Shown here one piece after another: positions 1 through 7,748 of a stretch of 64,000 bases of DNA. This stretch comes from Kiritimatiellaeota bacterium B1221 (GTDB taxonomy: Bacteria > Verrucomicrobiota > Kiritimatiellia > SS1-B-03-39 > UBA6053), in assembly GCA_029269125.1 (NCBI GenBank), contig JARHXX010000008.1, positions 1-64,000 of the forward strand, in the 5' to 3' direction. A program made the translations under genes and the position numbers. The first letter of the stretch is position 1, and each line of letters begins with the position of its first letter. The notes under the pieces were generated by a model, which was not told the origin of the DNA, searched no databases, and saw only the letters and a list, made by a program, of their open reading frames with translations.

Positions 1-90
1 CTCGTCCCACAAAGGGGTTTTGGGGAGCATAACTTCCCAGTTCCACGTTTACGGGGGGTCCGAGCAAAGCTTTAGCGATGCGGGTTTCAC

Positions 91-169
91 AACCCGGGTT
101 CTCAACTAATCAAGACCAAGACTTTGAAAAGTCTGCACTCTCATTCTTGGGTTGTAGAGAACCCGGGTT
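91..169. repeat. Imperfect inverted repeat in the first 415-bp non-coding stretch
   Basis: The arm at 91-106 (AACCCGGGTTCTCAAC) is matched in reverse complement at 151-169 with a 2-nt insertion. Between them lies a smaller perfect hairpin, AGACTTT/AAAGTCT at 119-134. Both arms contain AACCCGGGTT. It may be a degenerate mobile palindromic element. The rest of 1-415 holds only a likely gene remnant at 252-356 and no recognisable RNA gene. Confidence 0.5.
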
Positions 170-251
170 CCGCGTACCCATCGGCATAAATGCCCCGGGA
201 GAAACGCCGTAAACGGAGGACTCGGAAGTTTTCACACCCGAACAAAAGACA

Positions 252-356
252 CTGCTTCCACACCTCCGCATTGGCTTGGGCAAAGTCTTCGAAGCGGATA
301 GGCGCCGAACCGGTCAGCTCTTTCACATCCTGCACAGCCGCTTTGTTAAAAAATAT
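252..356 (-). pseudogene. Possible C-terminal remnant of an NAD(P)H-binding (NmrA/SDR-like) protein
   Basis: The minus-strand frame opens directly after an in-frame TAA at 357-359 and has no plausible ATG start. It reads AAVQDVKELTGSAPIRFEDF and then AQANAEVWK. This resembles the C-terminal tail of atypical SDR/NmrA-like reductases, where a 'TGxxPxxFxxFxxxNAxxW' type stretch ends the protein. After about residue 30 the frame continues into sequence that looks non-coding. With no N-terminal Rossmann part it cannot be a working enzyme. The assignment rests on motif memory only. Confidence 0.35.
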
Positions 357-415
357 TTACGAATCTTTTACAACTCCATGACAACCCGGGAAGGCAAAAT
401 GACTAGCATGGCATC

Positions 416-1534
416 ATGAAAACCATAACCTCTCTCCTGCTGTTCCTGCTCCTGATTTCAAACCCCGCATTCACTGCCGTCGACGATAAGGAAGTCCGCC
501 CCCGCATCGAAGTATGTTTCGTTCTGGATACCACCGGTTCCATGAGCGGTCTCATTCAGGGGGCTAAAGACAAAATTTGGTCCATCGTGGGCGATCTGCA
601 GGATGCGGAAGTGGTACCGGAGCTTCGCATCGGTCTGGTGGGCTATCGTGACCGCGGAGACGATTACGTGGTGAAAGTCCATGAAATGACCGGCGATCTG
701 GACGCCATGTTCGACACCCTGCTGGCGTTTCAGGCAGGCGGAGGCGGGGACCGGCCGGAATCTGTGAATGAAGCCGTACGCACCGGTCTGAAAAACATGG
801 ATTGGTCCGACGACCCTAAAACCTACCGAACCATTTTTCTGGTGGGGGATGCCCCGCCCCAAACCGGATACGATGAACCCCAACTGAAAGATCTTTGTAA
901 GATCGCCAAGAAGCAAGGCATCATTATCAACACCGTGCTTTGCGGAGGAGACAATGAAACCCGCAAGATCTGGAAAGACGCCGCCCAGACCACCGGAGGA
1001 AACTTTGCGGCCATCGAACAAAATGGCGGGGTCCAGGTGATCGAAACCCCCTTCGATAAAGAAATCCAGAAACTGAACCGGAAAGTCAACGACACAGTCA
1101 TTCTCTACGGAGACCGGGACACCCAGGCGGCCGGACGGCAGAAAACTGAAAATGCGGCGGCCGAAACCGTGTCCTCGGTTTCCCGGGCGGTCTGGAATTC
1201 AAAATTCAATTTCAGCAAAGCCATTACCGGCAGTGAAGATCTGGTGGACGCGCTCAGCGAAGGAACGGTCGATGTCAAAGACCTGGACCGGAAACAACTC
1301 CCCGCATCTCTGCAGGAAAAAACGCCCGCAGAACTTCAAAGTTATGCAGCGGCTCAATTAAAAACCCGCAAAGCATTACAAAGTCAGATCCTGGAAATTT
1401 CACGGAAGCGAGACAGGTTCTTAAAAGAGGAAATGAAAAAAAACGGTCGCAATGAGGATGCCTTTGATCAAAAAGTGCGCCAAGCCACCCGGGCACAGGC
1501 GGCAGCCAAAGGTATTTCTTATACATCGGAATAA
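416..1534 (+). CDS. Secreted von Willebrand factor type A domain protein
   Basis: A protein of 372 residues starting with a hydrophobic signal peptide (about residues 1-21, ending near AFTA), so it should be exported to the periplasm or beyond. The VWA domain spans roughly residues 33-220. Its metal-ion-dependent adhesion site is intact in the first strand (Asp38-Thr-Thr-Gly-Ser42-Met-Ser44). A later stretch (VGDAPPQTGYDEP) fits the usual loop after beta-strand 4. The C-terminal third (about 230-372) is charged and helical, with a likely coiled coil near 325-350, and has no recognised fold. VWA domains bind ligands through a divalent cation; the partner cannot be told here. The gene stands alone on its strand; the next gene begins 147 bp downstream. 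Confidence 0.8.
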   Translation: MKTITSLLLFLLLISNPAFTAVDDKEVRPRIEVCFVLDTTGSMSGLIQGAKDKIWSIVGDLQDAEVVPELRIGLVGYRDRGDDYVVKVHEMTGDLDAMFDTLLAFQAGGGGDRPESVNEAVRTGLKNMDWSDDPKTYRTIFLVGDAPPQTGYDEPQLKDLCKIAKKQGIIINTVLCGGDNETRKIWKDAAQTTGGNFAAIEQNGGVQVIETPFDKEIQKLNRKVNDTVILYGDRDTQAAGRQKTENAAAETVSSVSRAVWNSKFNFSKAITGSEDLVDALSEGTVDVKDLDRKQLPASLQEKTPAELQSYAAAQLKTRKALQSQILEISRKRDRFLKEEMKKNGRNEDAFDQKVRQATRAQAAAKGISYTSE

Positions 1535-1681
1535 GGAGACTCTTCCCCAAGTATTCCCTTCGCCGCTGGGAAGCTTCTCGGGCGGTAAAAATTTCAGAAT
1601 TGGATTTCCCATTTCTTTCAAAACCTCTACACCCCCCAAAAAATCCCTCCTCCGTTTCCACAAAGAACCCCAGAAACCCTT

Positions 1682-2143
1682 ATGAAAAAAACACTTCTCC
1701 TCTTCTTCGCTTACCTTTGCATCTGCGCTCTTACCTGCGCCAAAGAACCTCTTTCCTCCCAACAACAGGTCCTCGCCCTCGAAAAACAAATGGCAGTGGC
1801 TCTGGTGGCCACCGACAAAGAAACCCTAACCACTTTGTTTGCGGAAGACCTTATGGTCAACAATCCCGGCAACTCTGTTCTCACCAACCGCGATCAGGTA
1901 ATGGCCCGCGTGGACCGTGGTATCATCCGCTACGAAAGCTTTGAGCAGACGGTCGAAGAGGTTCGGGAATATGAAGGAATGGTGATTGTGATGGGACAGG
2001 AAACTGTACGCCCCAGTAAGGGCGCCCCCGGCGCGGGCCATACCCTACAGCGGCGCTTCACCGACATCTGGATGTTGCGCGACGGCGTATGGAAACTCAC
2101 CCTCCGTCACGCCAACGTGATTCCGCCCAAACCCAAGTCATAG
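1682..2143 (+). CDS. Secreted NTF2-like (SnoaL/DUF4440-type) protein
   Basis: A protein of 153 residues with a signal peptide (about 1-20, ending ALTCAK). The mature part is one NTF2-like cone fold: an N-terminal helix (LALEKQMAVALVATDKETL), the typical 'LFAEDLMVNNPGNSVLTNRDQV' segment, and a final strand pair (FTDIWMLRDGVWKLTLRHAN) characteristic of the DUF4440/SnoaL-like group. Such proteins are small enzymes or ligand binders; nothing here fixes the substrate. The region between it and the preceding VWA gene has no strong terminator, so co-transcription is possible. The next 579 bp carry only repeats. Confidence 0.7.
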   Translation: MKKTLLLFFAYLCICALTCAKEPLSSQQQVLALEKQMAVALVATDKETLTTLFAEDLMVNNPGNSVLTNRDQVMARVDRGIIRYESFEQTVEEVREYEGMVIVMGQETVRPSKGAPGAGHTLQRRFTDIWMLRDGVWKLTLRHANVIPPKPKS

Positions 2144-2204
2144 CCTTTCATAAAACGAATTCGGAGATCCCCGTTAAGGGCCTGTTGATTTATTCAGAAA
2201 CCTT

Positions 2205-2345
2205 CCTGAAAACGCCAAAGGCGTGACCCTATCCCAGCCAAGGGTGCAACCCTCGGGGTTTGTATCCCAAGGGTTCTAAGCGCTGAAAGTTCGGCCCTAT
2301 ATCACGCTTACATAATGGTTTATAGGGTCGCACCTTCAGTGCTAA
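2205..2345. repeat. GC-rich palindromic intergenic repeat, family A
   Basis: Short self-complementary units follow each other: CGCCAAAGGCG near 2212, the GGGTGCAACCCTCGGGG block near 2243-2259, and a pair of GGGTTCTAAGCGCTGAAAG and TATAGGGTCGCACCTTCAGTG segments that can pair with each other around the GCCCTATA core. A related unit occurs at 51255-51380. It has the look of the widely scattered non-coding repeats of Verrucomicrobiota and Bacteroidota genomes. The short open frames across it are not genes. Confidence 0.5.
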
Positions 2346-2404
2346 ATTATATTTCATCCGTTGAAATCTTACCCGGCGCAGGCATCTTCGCGCATTAGGC
2401 ACAG

Positions 2405-2700
2405 GGTGATCTTCGCGGACCGTTGGTCCGTAGGATGGGTGGCGATCCGGAACCCGGCGCTGCGCACCGGGCTGGTATCGTTGAGGACCCTTGGCCCGAC
2501 TTACCTGCATCCAACATACAGGGGATACCTGAGCCCATCAGCCTTCCGATCTACTACGTCCGATCTCCGACCCTCCCTTTTGGACAGCATTCACCCAGCA
2601 TTTCGGGCCAACGGTCCGCGAAGATACCAGCCCGGTCCGCGCTTGCGCGGGCTGGGACCCCACCAACCCTCACGTGCCGGGGCCAACGGTCCGCGGAGAT
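2405..2700. repeat. Inverted and direct copies of a GGCCAACGGTCCGCG repeat, family B
   Basis: GGCCAACGGTCCGCG occurs at 2606-2620 and again at 2681-2695, and in inverted orientation at about 2415-2429. The sequences next to the outer copies are also inverted: AAGATACCAGCCCGGT (2621 onward) against ACCGGGCTGGTATCGTT (about 2467-2483). The unit is therefore an inverted pair plus one extra partial copy. Together with family A it fills the 2144-2722 gap; I see no gene there. Confidence 0.65.
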
Positions 2701-2722
2701 CCCCCCCCATTTCAAATCCCCA

Positions 2723-4030
2723 TCACGGAAAAATCCCGCGCAATTCATATATCTCTTTAAGATGCTCCAGGGCCGCCGCATACGAGGCAATCCGCAGACT
2801 GCAGTCATATTTTGTAGCGGCCAACAGCACCCGTTGCGCGCCATCCTGCATGATGCGTTTCAATCGGCGATCCACGGTTTCGGCATCCCATTGTTCACTC
2901 TGCCGGTTTTGTTTCCATTCGAAATAACTTACCGTTACCCCGCCCGAATTGCAGAGGATCGCCGGCAGAATGGTCACTCCCCGCTCCACCAGCATGTTCT
3001 CTCCTTCGGGCGTCACCGGCGCATTCGCCGCTTCCACCAACACTTTGCATCGAATCAGTTTGGCATTGCCCTGATGAATCATTTGCTCCAGCGCGGCCGG
3101 AATCAGCAGATCCACCTCACAGGAATAAAATTCTTCTTCGCTGATCTCCCCGGCTCCCTCAAATCCCAAAACCGATCCGGTCTCGCGCACATAGGTTGCC
3201 AAGGCCTCTGCATCGATGCCTTCGGCATTATAAATCGCGCCCTTGTGATCCATCACCGCCAAACATTTCGCCCCTTTTGCCGCCAGCAACCGAGCGGTCC
3301 AGGATCCCACATTTCCATACCCAATTAACGAATACGTGCAGACCGACAGATCAAGTCCCATGCCCGGCATCAGCACTTCCAACACATCCACCACCCCCTG
3401 CCCGGTCGCTTTTTCCCGTCCTTCGGATCCACCGAAGGCCAACGGTTTTCCGGTGACCACCGATCGGGCCTCCACCTTGTTATTGATTTCGGCAAAATTG
3501 ATGTAGGTATCCGCCATCCACGCCATCACCTGGGCGTTGCTCCCCATATCCGGCGCGGGAATATCGTAGTCCGGACCAATATTACTGCCCAGAGCCGCCG
3601 TGAATCTCCGGGTAATCCGCATCAGTTCATCCGTGCTCACACTGCGCGGATTCAGTTTAAGCCCCCCTTTGGCCCCTCCATACGGTAAACGCATCAGCGC
3701 ACACTTCATGGTCATTAACACCGCCAGCGATTTGATGTCATCCAGGTAGACATCCTCATGATAGCGAATGCCACCTTTGTAGGGGCCGGCCACATTGTTG
3801 TGCTGCACCCGGTAGCCTTTAAACAACTGATAAGATCCGTCATCCATGCGCACCGGAAAATGCACCATCAATTCATTTTTGGGCTGGGCCAGAATCAATT
3901 GTTCCCGATGGGACATGCCAATCCGCTGGGAGGCTTCCAGTACCGCCGAAATGGTCTGATAATAAATATTGTCCGGTTCATAGGACATTTCCAATTCGTC
4001 AAAAAGTGTATCAACAGCTGGAGAATTCAT
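2723..4030 (-). CDS. Glu/Leu/Phe/Val dehydrogenase family protein (glutamate dehydrogenase)
   Basis: A 435-residue amino-acid dehydrogenase that should interconvert glutamate and 2-oxoglutarate with NAD(P)H and ammonia in the cytoplasm. The N-terminal catalytic domain has the dinucleotide-independent signature GPYKGGIRYH with Lys85, then Lys109 and Lys121 in PYGGAKGG. This matches the spacing of Lys89/113/125 in the second GDH of this window. The Rossmann domain follows, with GYGNVGS near residue 245. The protein is only distantly similar to the GDH at 25135-26472 and belongs to the NAD-linked or dual-specificity branch by its shorter loops; cofactor choice is inferred. It starts 4 bp downstream of the STN-like gene's stop, so the two are probably one transcript. 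Confidence 0.88.
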   Translation of the reverse strand: MNSPAVDTLFDELEMSYEPDNIYYQTISAVLEASQRIGMSHREQLILAQPKNELMVHFPVRMDDGSYQLFKGYRVQHNNVAGPYKGGIRYHEDVYLDDIKSLAVLMTMKCALMRLPYGGAKGGLKLNPRSVSTDELMRITRRFTAALGSNIGPDYDIPAPDMGSNAQVMAWMADTYINFAEINNKVEARSVVTGKPLAFGGSEGREKATGQGVVDVLEVLMPGMGLDLSVCTYSLIGYGNVGSWTARLLAAKGAKCLAVMDHKGAIYNAEGIDAEALATYVRETGSVLGFEGAGEISEEEFYSCEVDLLIPAALEQMIHQGNAKLIRCKVLVEAANAPVTPEGENMLVERGVTILPAILCNSGGVTVSYFEWKQNRQSEQWDAETVDRRLKRIMQDGAQRVLLAATKYDCSLRIASYAAALEHLKEIYELRGIFP

Positions 4031-4033
4031 ATT

Positions 4034-4384
4034 TTATGGCGCAGGGTTAGGTAAAATCCAGATACTGCCGCGTTTGATTTCCGCGCGGGTGCCGGACATT
4101 TGAAGAATGGTCGCAAAGGCATCGACACCGGAGACACCCCTGATCGAAAAGGTCAGCACTTTTTCTTCAGCCTTTACATCCGGTGAAATGACGAAATTCA
4201 CTTCCAAATCCTCTGTCTTCGTCAACTCGCGCAAAACATCAAGCGCCTCCCGCAAATCTGCATTTTTCAGAGTTATTTCCGGAATGGTGGTTTCCTTCAG
4301 TAGATGGGTATTCGCAGGGGAAAGGTTTTGTGCAAACAACAATCCACAGGGGAGAAAAAAGTATAGGAGCCGAAGATGTTTCAT
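4034..4384 (-). CDS. Small secreted protein with a secretin/TonB short N-terminal (STN)-like domain
   Basis: I place the start at the ATG at 4382-4384, which gives a 116-residue protein with a clear signal peptide (MKHLRLLYFFLPCGLLFAQN). The open frame extends 29 codons further upstream, but that part lacks secretion features. The mature part (IPEITLKNADLREALDVLRE through FAITLQMSGTRAEI-like strands ending in GSIWIL) has the beta-alpha-beta pattern of STN/secretin N-domains, found in outer-membrane secretins and TonB receptors. Alone it cannot form a channel; it may be a periplasmic interaction module. It reads straight into the glutamate dehydrogenase gene 3 bp later. Two identical-pattern palindromes lie just upstream. 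Confidence 0.6.
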   Translation of the reverse strand: MKHLRLLYFFLPCGLLFAQNLSPANTHLLKETTIPEITLKNADLREALDVLRELTKTEDLEVNFVISPDVKAEEKVLTFSIRGVSGVDAFATILQMSGTRAEIKRGSIWILPNPAP

Positions 4385-4400
4385 CCTGCCAAACTGAACC

Positions 4401-4446
4401 TTCCGAGCTTCGGAATCCAGAAAAATCTGCCTTCCGACCTTCGGAA
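4401..4446. promoter_or_regulatory. Two palindromic boxes between divergent genes
   Basis: TTCCGAGCTTCGGAA (4401-4415) and TTCCGACCTTCGGAA (4432-4446) are nearly identical palindromes whose starts are 31 bp apart, about three helical turns. They lie between the divergently read STN-like gene (start 4384) and the NifX-like gene (start 4501), as expected for a dimeric repressor acting on one or both. No regulator is identified. Confidence 0.45.
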
Positions 4447-4500
4447 ACTTTGCAGGCTTCCCACTTTCCATTTACGAACATTCATGGTATTTACCAATTC

Positions 4501-4893
4501 ATGACATACTCATCCCCTATACTATCAGTCCCCATTATTCGGCACACGGGTTTGCAAAGTCCGGTCTCCCGTCACTTTGGAAAATCACCATTTCATGCTC
4601 TGATCGATCCCGCATCCCGTAAAATCATCGCATGGGTTGAAAAACCCGCGGCCAAAGACACCTGCGCCCCCATCGAAGAATTATCAAAGGCCGGCGTTAC
4701 CAACGTTGCCTGTGTCGGACTGGGGAAAGGCGCATTGGCCCGCATGCAAAATGCCGGGATCTCAGTATTTCACACCACCGGAAACACCTTGGAAGAAGTC
4801 ATCACCCAATGGAACAACGGGGTCTGTTCGGAAATCACGCCCGAGCATCTTTGCGCCGGTCATGAGCATGATCACGATCATGCCCACCCCTGA
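4501..4893 (+). CDS. NifX/NifB-type dinitrogenase iron-molybdenum cofactor-like protein with His-rich tail
   Basis: The start is at the ATG 4501, where similarity to the family begins (PIIRHTGLQSPVSRHFGKSP); the open frame runs 57 codons further upstream through the palindromic regulatory region and is not believed. The 130-residue product is a single ribonuclease-H-like NifX/NafY-type domain: 'VSRHFGKSPFHALID' at the N-terminus and 'GVTNVACVGLGKGALARMQNAGI' in the middle. Members bind iron-sulfur or other metal clusters. The end is metal-binding by composition (Cys-Ala-Gly-His-Glu-His-Asp-His-Asp-His-Ala-His). No nif genes are nearby, so nitrogen fixation is not implied; a metal-cluster or metal-storage role is more likely. 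Confidence 0.75.
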   Translation: MTYSSPILSVPIIRHTGLQSPVSRHFGKSPFHALIDPASRKIIAWVEKPAAKDTCAPIEELSKAGVTNVACVGLGKGALARMQNAGISVFHTTGNTLEEVITQWNNGVCSEITPEHLCAGHEHDHDHAHP

Positions 4894-4990
4894 ACCTATC
4901 CGCATGCCCCCTCCTTTAGCAAATACGATTGGGCCCACGCCGGCAAAACTGTTATCTTCGAACTTTAATCATCCGGGCCGTTTCTCCGTT

Positions 4991-5761
4991 TCACATCTGC
5001 GGAATCACCACTGGTGCGCTTTCGCCTTCGGGATGAAAGATCCTGGATTCAATGCCATATGTTCGGCGGATCACATCGGAGGTCAGCACGTCTTTGGGTC
5101 TGCCGCAGGCCATCAGCACCCCATCTTTAAATGCGAGCAGCCGGTCCGCATAACGGGCGGCCGCCATCAGATCATGCAATACGATCACCACCGTCTTTCC
5201 GTTCTGGGCCAGGCGTCGGGACAGCGAAAGAATTTCGCATTGATGTCCTATGTCCAGCATGCTGGTGGGTTCATCGAGCAGGATCACCGACGCCTGTTGC
5301 GCCAAAATCATGGCCAGCCAGCAGCGCTGACGCTGTCCGCCGGAGAGCTGATCCACCTGGCGGTCCGCAAGATCCGTGATGTCGGTATCGCGCATCGCCT
5401 CTTCCACGATCACATCGTCACTGCGGGAACGTCGTTGAAAAAGTCCCTGATGCGGATGGCGTCCGTAGTGAATCAGTCCCCGCACCGTCAGGCCTGCGGG
5501 TGTCATCGGACTCTGCGGCAACAGGGCAATCTGCTGCGCCCGTTTGCGTGCGGAATAACTTTCTAACAGATCGTCATCCAACTTCACGCTTCCCTCATCC
5601 GGCAGTTTAAGTCCTGCGCAGGCACGCAGAAAAGTGGATTTTCCACAGCCGTTCGGTCCCACCAGAATCGATAATTCCCCCGGAGAAAAGCTCACACTGA
5701 GCCGTTGAACCGCGGTGAGCGATCCATAGCGAAGAATTAAATTTTGGGTACTGAGTTTCAT
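4991..5761 (-). CDS. Iron-complex ABC importer, ATP-binding subunit
   Basis: A 256-residue ATPase of the FecE/FepC/BtuD type that powers import through the two FecCD permeases encoded upstream. Walker A (GPNGCGKST, residues 35-43), the LSGGQ signature (139-143) and Walker B (VILLDEP, 159-165) are all intact. I use the ATG at 5759-5761 because it overlaps the permease stop as ATGA, a translational-coupling junction; a longer frame starting at 5824 would run 63 nt into the permease gene. It is the last gene of the iron-uptake operon and converges with the NifX-like gene; the 97 bp between them show no clear terminator. Confidence 0.93.
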   Translation of the reverse strand: MKLSTQNLILRYGSLTAVQRLSVSFSPGELSILVGPNGCGKSTFLRACAGLKLPDEGSVKLDDDLLESYSARKRAQQIALLPQSPMTPAGLTVRGLIHYGRHPHQGLFQRRSRSDDVIVEEAMRDTDITDLADRQVDQLSGGQRQRCWLAMILAQQASVILLDEPTSMLDIGHQCEILSLSRRLAQNGKTVVIVLHDLMAAARYADRLLAFKDGVLMACGRPKDVLTSDVIRRTYGIESRIFHPEGESAPVVIPQM

Positions 5762-6744
5762 TCGGATTCGTCGGGAGAGCTGGATAGCAGAAAGAGCAGG
5801 AAAAGCCCACCCAGGATACGGCATACAATACCGACCGGCAACTCAATCGGGGCTAATAAAATGCGTCCGAGGGTATCCCCGGCCAACACCAGAAATCCTC
5901 CCGCCAGCACAGAGCCGATCACCGGCACATCCCGGGAACGGTTGAGTCGGTACAGCAACACCGGAGAAGCCAGGGCGATAAACGCCAGCGGTCCGCCCAC
6001 CGACAAACCGAGTCCGGTCACGATCACCGCCAGCGCCAGGGCCGAAAATTTCACTTTGGATACCGGCACCCCCAAAGTGTGGGCCACCTCTTCGGACAGT
6101 CCCAGCAAATTGAGCTGTCGGCGCAGCATCAAGGCCGGAGGCACACAGATCAGCAGTCCCACAAAAGCCGGCAGCGCCGCCGCATATCCGCGTCCCACAA
6201 AGGATCCCAAACTCCACACATATACTTCGGTGGCATGCTGAATTTGTCCGCGGCTTAACAGCAGTTCATTGAGCGCGCGAAACAAATGCGACACCCCGAT
6301 GCCCACCACCAAAATTCGGTATCCGTTTTGCCCCAGTCCTTTGGTGAACAACAGCAGCAACCCAAAAGCTCCCAACGCCCCCACGGTCGCAATCTGCCAA
6401 TTGCCCACCGACGGCACCACTGAAAACAGGGTCATGGAAATCACCAGAAACATCGCCCCGTCATTCACCCCCAAAATTTCAGGACTGGCCAGGCGGTTGC
6501 GGGTCACCGCCTGCATCAGCGCGCCCCCCAGTCCCAGTGCAGCCCCGGCGGTCCAGGCCGCCACCGACCGGGGCAGGCGAATTTTGGACAGAATCAACTC
6601 CGGTACCCTTTCCGCAGTTCCGCGAAGCGCCTGCCACAAATCGGAAGGGGACAGTGATATTTCTCCGGCACAGAGCGCAATCACGCCCACCGCAAAGGTG
6701 AGGCTGATCAACACCCCGCACACCCAGACACTGCGCCGGTTCAT
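5758..6744 (-). CDS. FecCD-family iron-complex ABC transporter permease (second)
   Basis: A polytopic membrane protein of 328 residues, the normal length for FecCD/BtuC permeases, with about nine to ten hydrophobic segments. The family hallmark near the cytoplasmic coupling helix is present (LGLSVGGPLAFIALASPVLL), as is the early 'LPRSVAAWTAGAALGLGGAL' stretch. It should pair with the permease at 6741-7742 as a heterodimer for a ferric siderophore, heme or cobalamin-type cargo. Its ATG overlaps the previous permease stop (6741-6744), and its own stop overlaps the ATPase start. Confidence 0.92.
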   Translation of the reverse strand: MNRRSVWVCGVLISLTFAVGVIALCAGEISLSPSDLWQALRGTAERVPELILSKIRLPRSVAAWTAGAALGLGGALMQAVTRNRLASPEILGVNDGAMFLVISMTLFSVVPSVGNWQIATVGALGAFGLLLLFTKGLGQNGYRILVVGIGVSHLFRALNELLLSRGQIQHATEVYVWSLGSFVGRGYAAALPAFVGLLICVPPALMLRRQLNLLGLSEEVAHTLGVPVSKVKFSALALAVIVTGLGLSVGGPLAFIALASPVLLYRLNRSRDVPVIGSVLAGGFLVLAGDTLGRILLAPIELPVGIVCRILGGLFLLFLLSSSPDESE

Positions 6745-7742
6745 GCTGAAGCCTCGCCGGTAAAGTCAGACGATCTCGCCAGGCGAATCAAAATCGGCGT
6801 TCCCAGAAAAACCACAATCACCGAAAGCGGCGTTTCGTAGGGGGCGATCACCGTGCGCGCCAACAGATCCGCCGCCAACAAAATCACCGCGCCGGAAAGT
6901 GCGGAATAAATCAGAAACCGGGCCATGTCCCCTTTCGAAAATCCGCGGGCAAAATAGGGAGCGGCCAACCCCAGCAGCACCACCGGTCCGGTCAAGGCAA
7001 TCGAACATCCCGTCAACAGCGTGACCGCCCCCACCGCCAATAGCCGGAGCAGGCCCGGTCGATGTCCCAGGGACGACGCCACATCATCCCCCAATTGCAG
7101 GGCGTGCAGCCCGCGGTACAACCAGGCACTCAACCCAAACGCGAGCAGGCAGGCAGGAAGAATCGAGAGTACCGCCGCAGTGGAAAGGCCGGACAGGGAG
7201 CCCAAAACCCAGAAGCGGTATTGGTCGAGAGAGTTTTGCTGCTGAAGCAAAATGTACCCGATCAATCCCTGAAAGGTCGAGGCGATGGCCAGCCCTGCCA
7301 ACACCAACCGCAGGGGTTGCAAGCCCCCCCGCCCGCGGCTGGCGGTCCACATCACCAACGTGGTCCCCAACAGCGCACCGGAAATGGCAAACAGCTGCCA
7401 GGAGAGCATGGTCTCCGCGGAAAAATAGCTGATGCCGATGACCACGCCCAGGGCCGCCCCGCCGTTGATGCCGAGAATATCGGTTTCGGCCAGAATGTTT
7501 CGGGTAACGGTTTGCAAAAGGGCGCCGGCCAGCCCCAGTGCGGAGCCCACCACAATCGCCCCGAGGGTGCGCGGAAAGCGGATGGTGGTCATCACCATTT
7601 CCACATATGCCGCGTCTTCCACCGGCAGGCGATGCTGCATCCATTCCAGGATTTCTGCCGGTCCTGTACGCGACCCGCCCAAACAAAGGGACAGTGCCGA
7701 AGTCAGCACCAGCAGCACGCCTAAAATCCACAATCCACGCAT
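6741..7742 (-). CDS. FecCD-family iron-complex ABC transporter permease (first)
   Basis: A polytopic inner-membrane protein of 333 residues, homologous to the following permease. The N-terminal 'IRFPRTLGAIVVGSALGLAG' block and the later 'GPVVLLGLAAPYFARGF' coupling region are typical of FecC/FepD/BtuC proteins. Together with the second permease it forms the channel that receives cargo from the lipoprotein encoded 6 bp upstream. Two different permease genes argue for a heterodimeric FecCD-type rather than BtuC2-type importer. The cargo is inferred to be an iron complex from the operon's TonB receptor and reductase. Confidence 0.92.
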   Translation of the reverse strand: MRGLWILGVLLVLTSALSLCLGGSRTGPAEILEWMQHRLPVEDAAYVEMVMTTIRFPRTLGAIVVGSALGLAGALLQTVTRNILAETDILGINGGAALGVVIGISYFSAETMLSWQLFAISGALLGTTLVMWTASRGRGGLQPLRLVLAGLAIASTFQGLIGYILLQQQNSLDQYRFWVLGSLSGLSTAAVLSILPACLLAFGLSAWLYRGLHALQLGDDVASSLGHRPGLLRLLAVGAVTLLTGCSIALTGPVVLLGLAAPYFARGFSKGDMARFLIYSALSGAVILLAADLLARTVIAPYETPLSVIVVFLGTPILIRLARSSDFTGEASA

Positions 7743-7748
7743 CTGCTT

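Noticed and set aside
91-169. Possible tRNA or structured RNA in the first 400 bp
   Set aside because: The hairpin has no D, anticodon or T arm pattern and no CCA end; the symmetry fits a palindromic repeat better.
2361-3328. Open frames across the repeat gap at 2229-3328
   Set aside because: They run through palindromic repeats and then antisense to the glutamate dehydrogenase gene; the translations are rich in Arg, Pro and Ser and show no domain.
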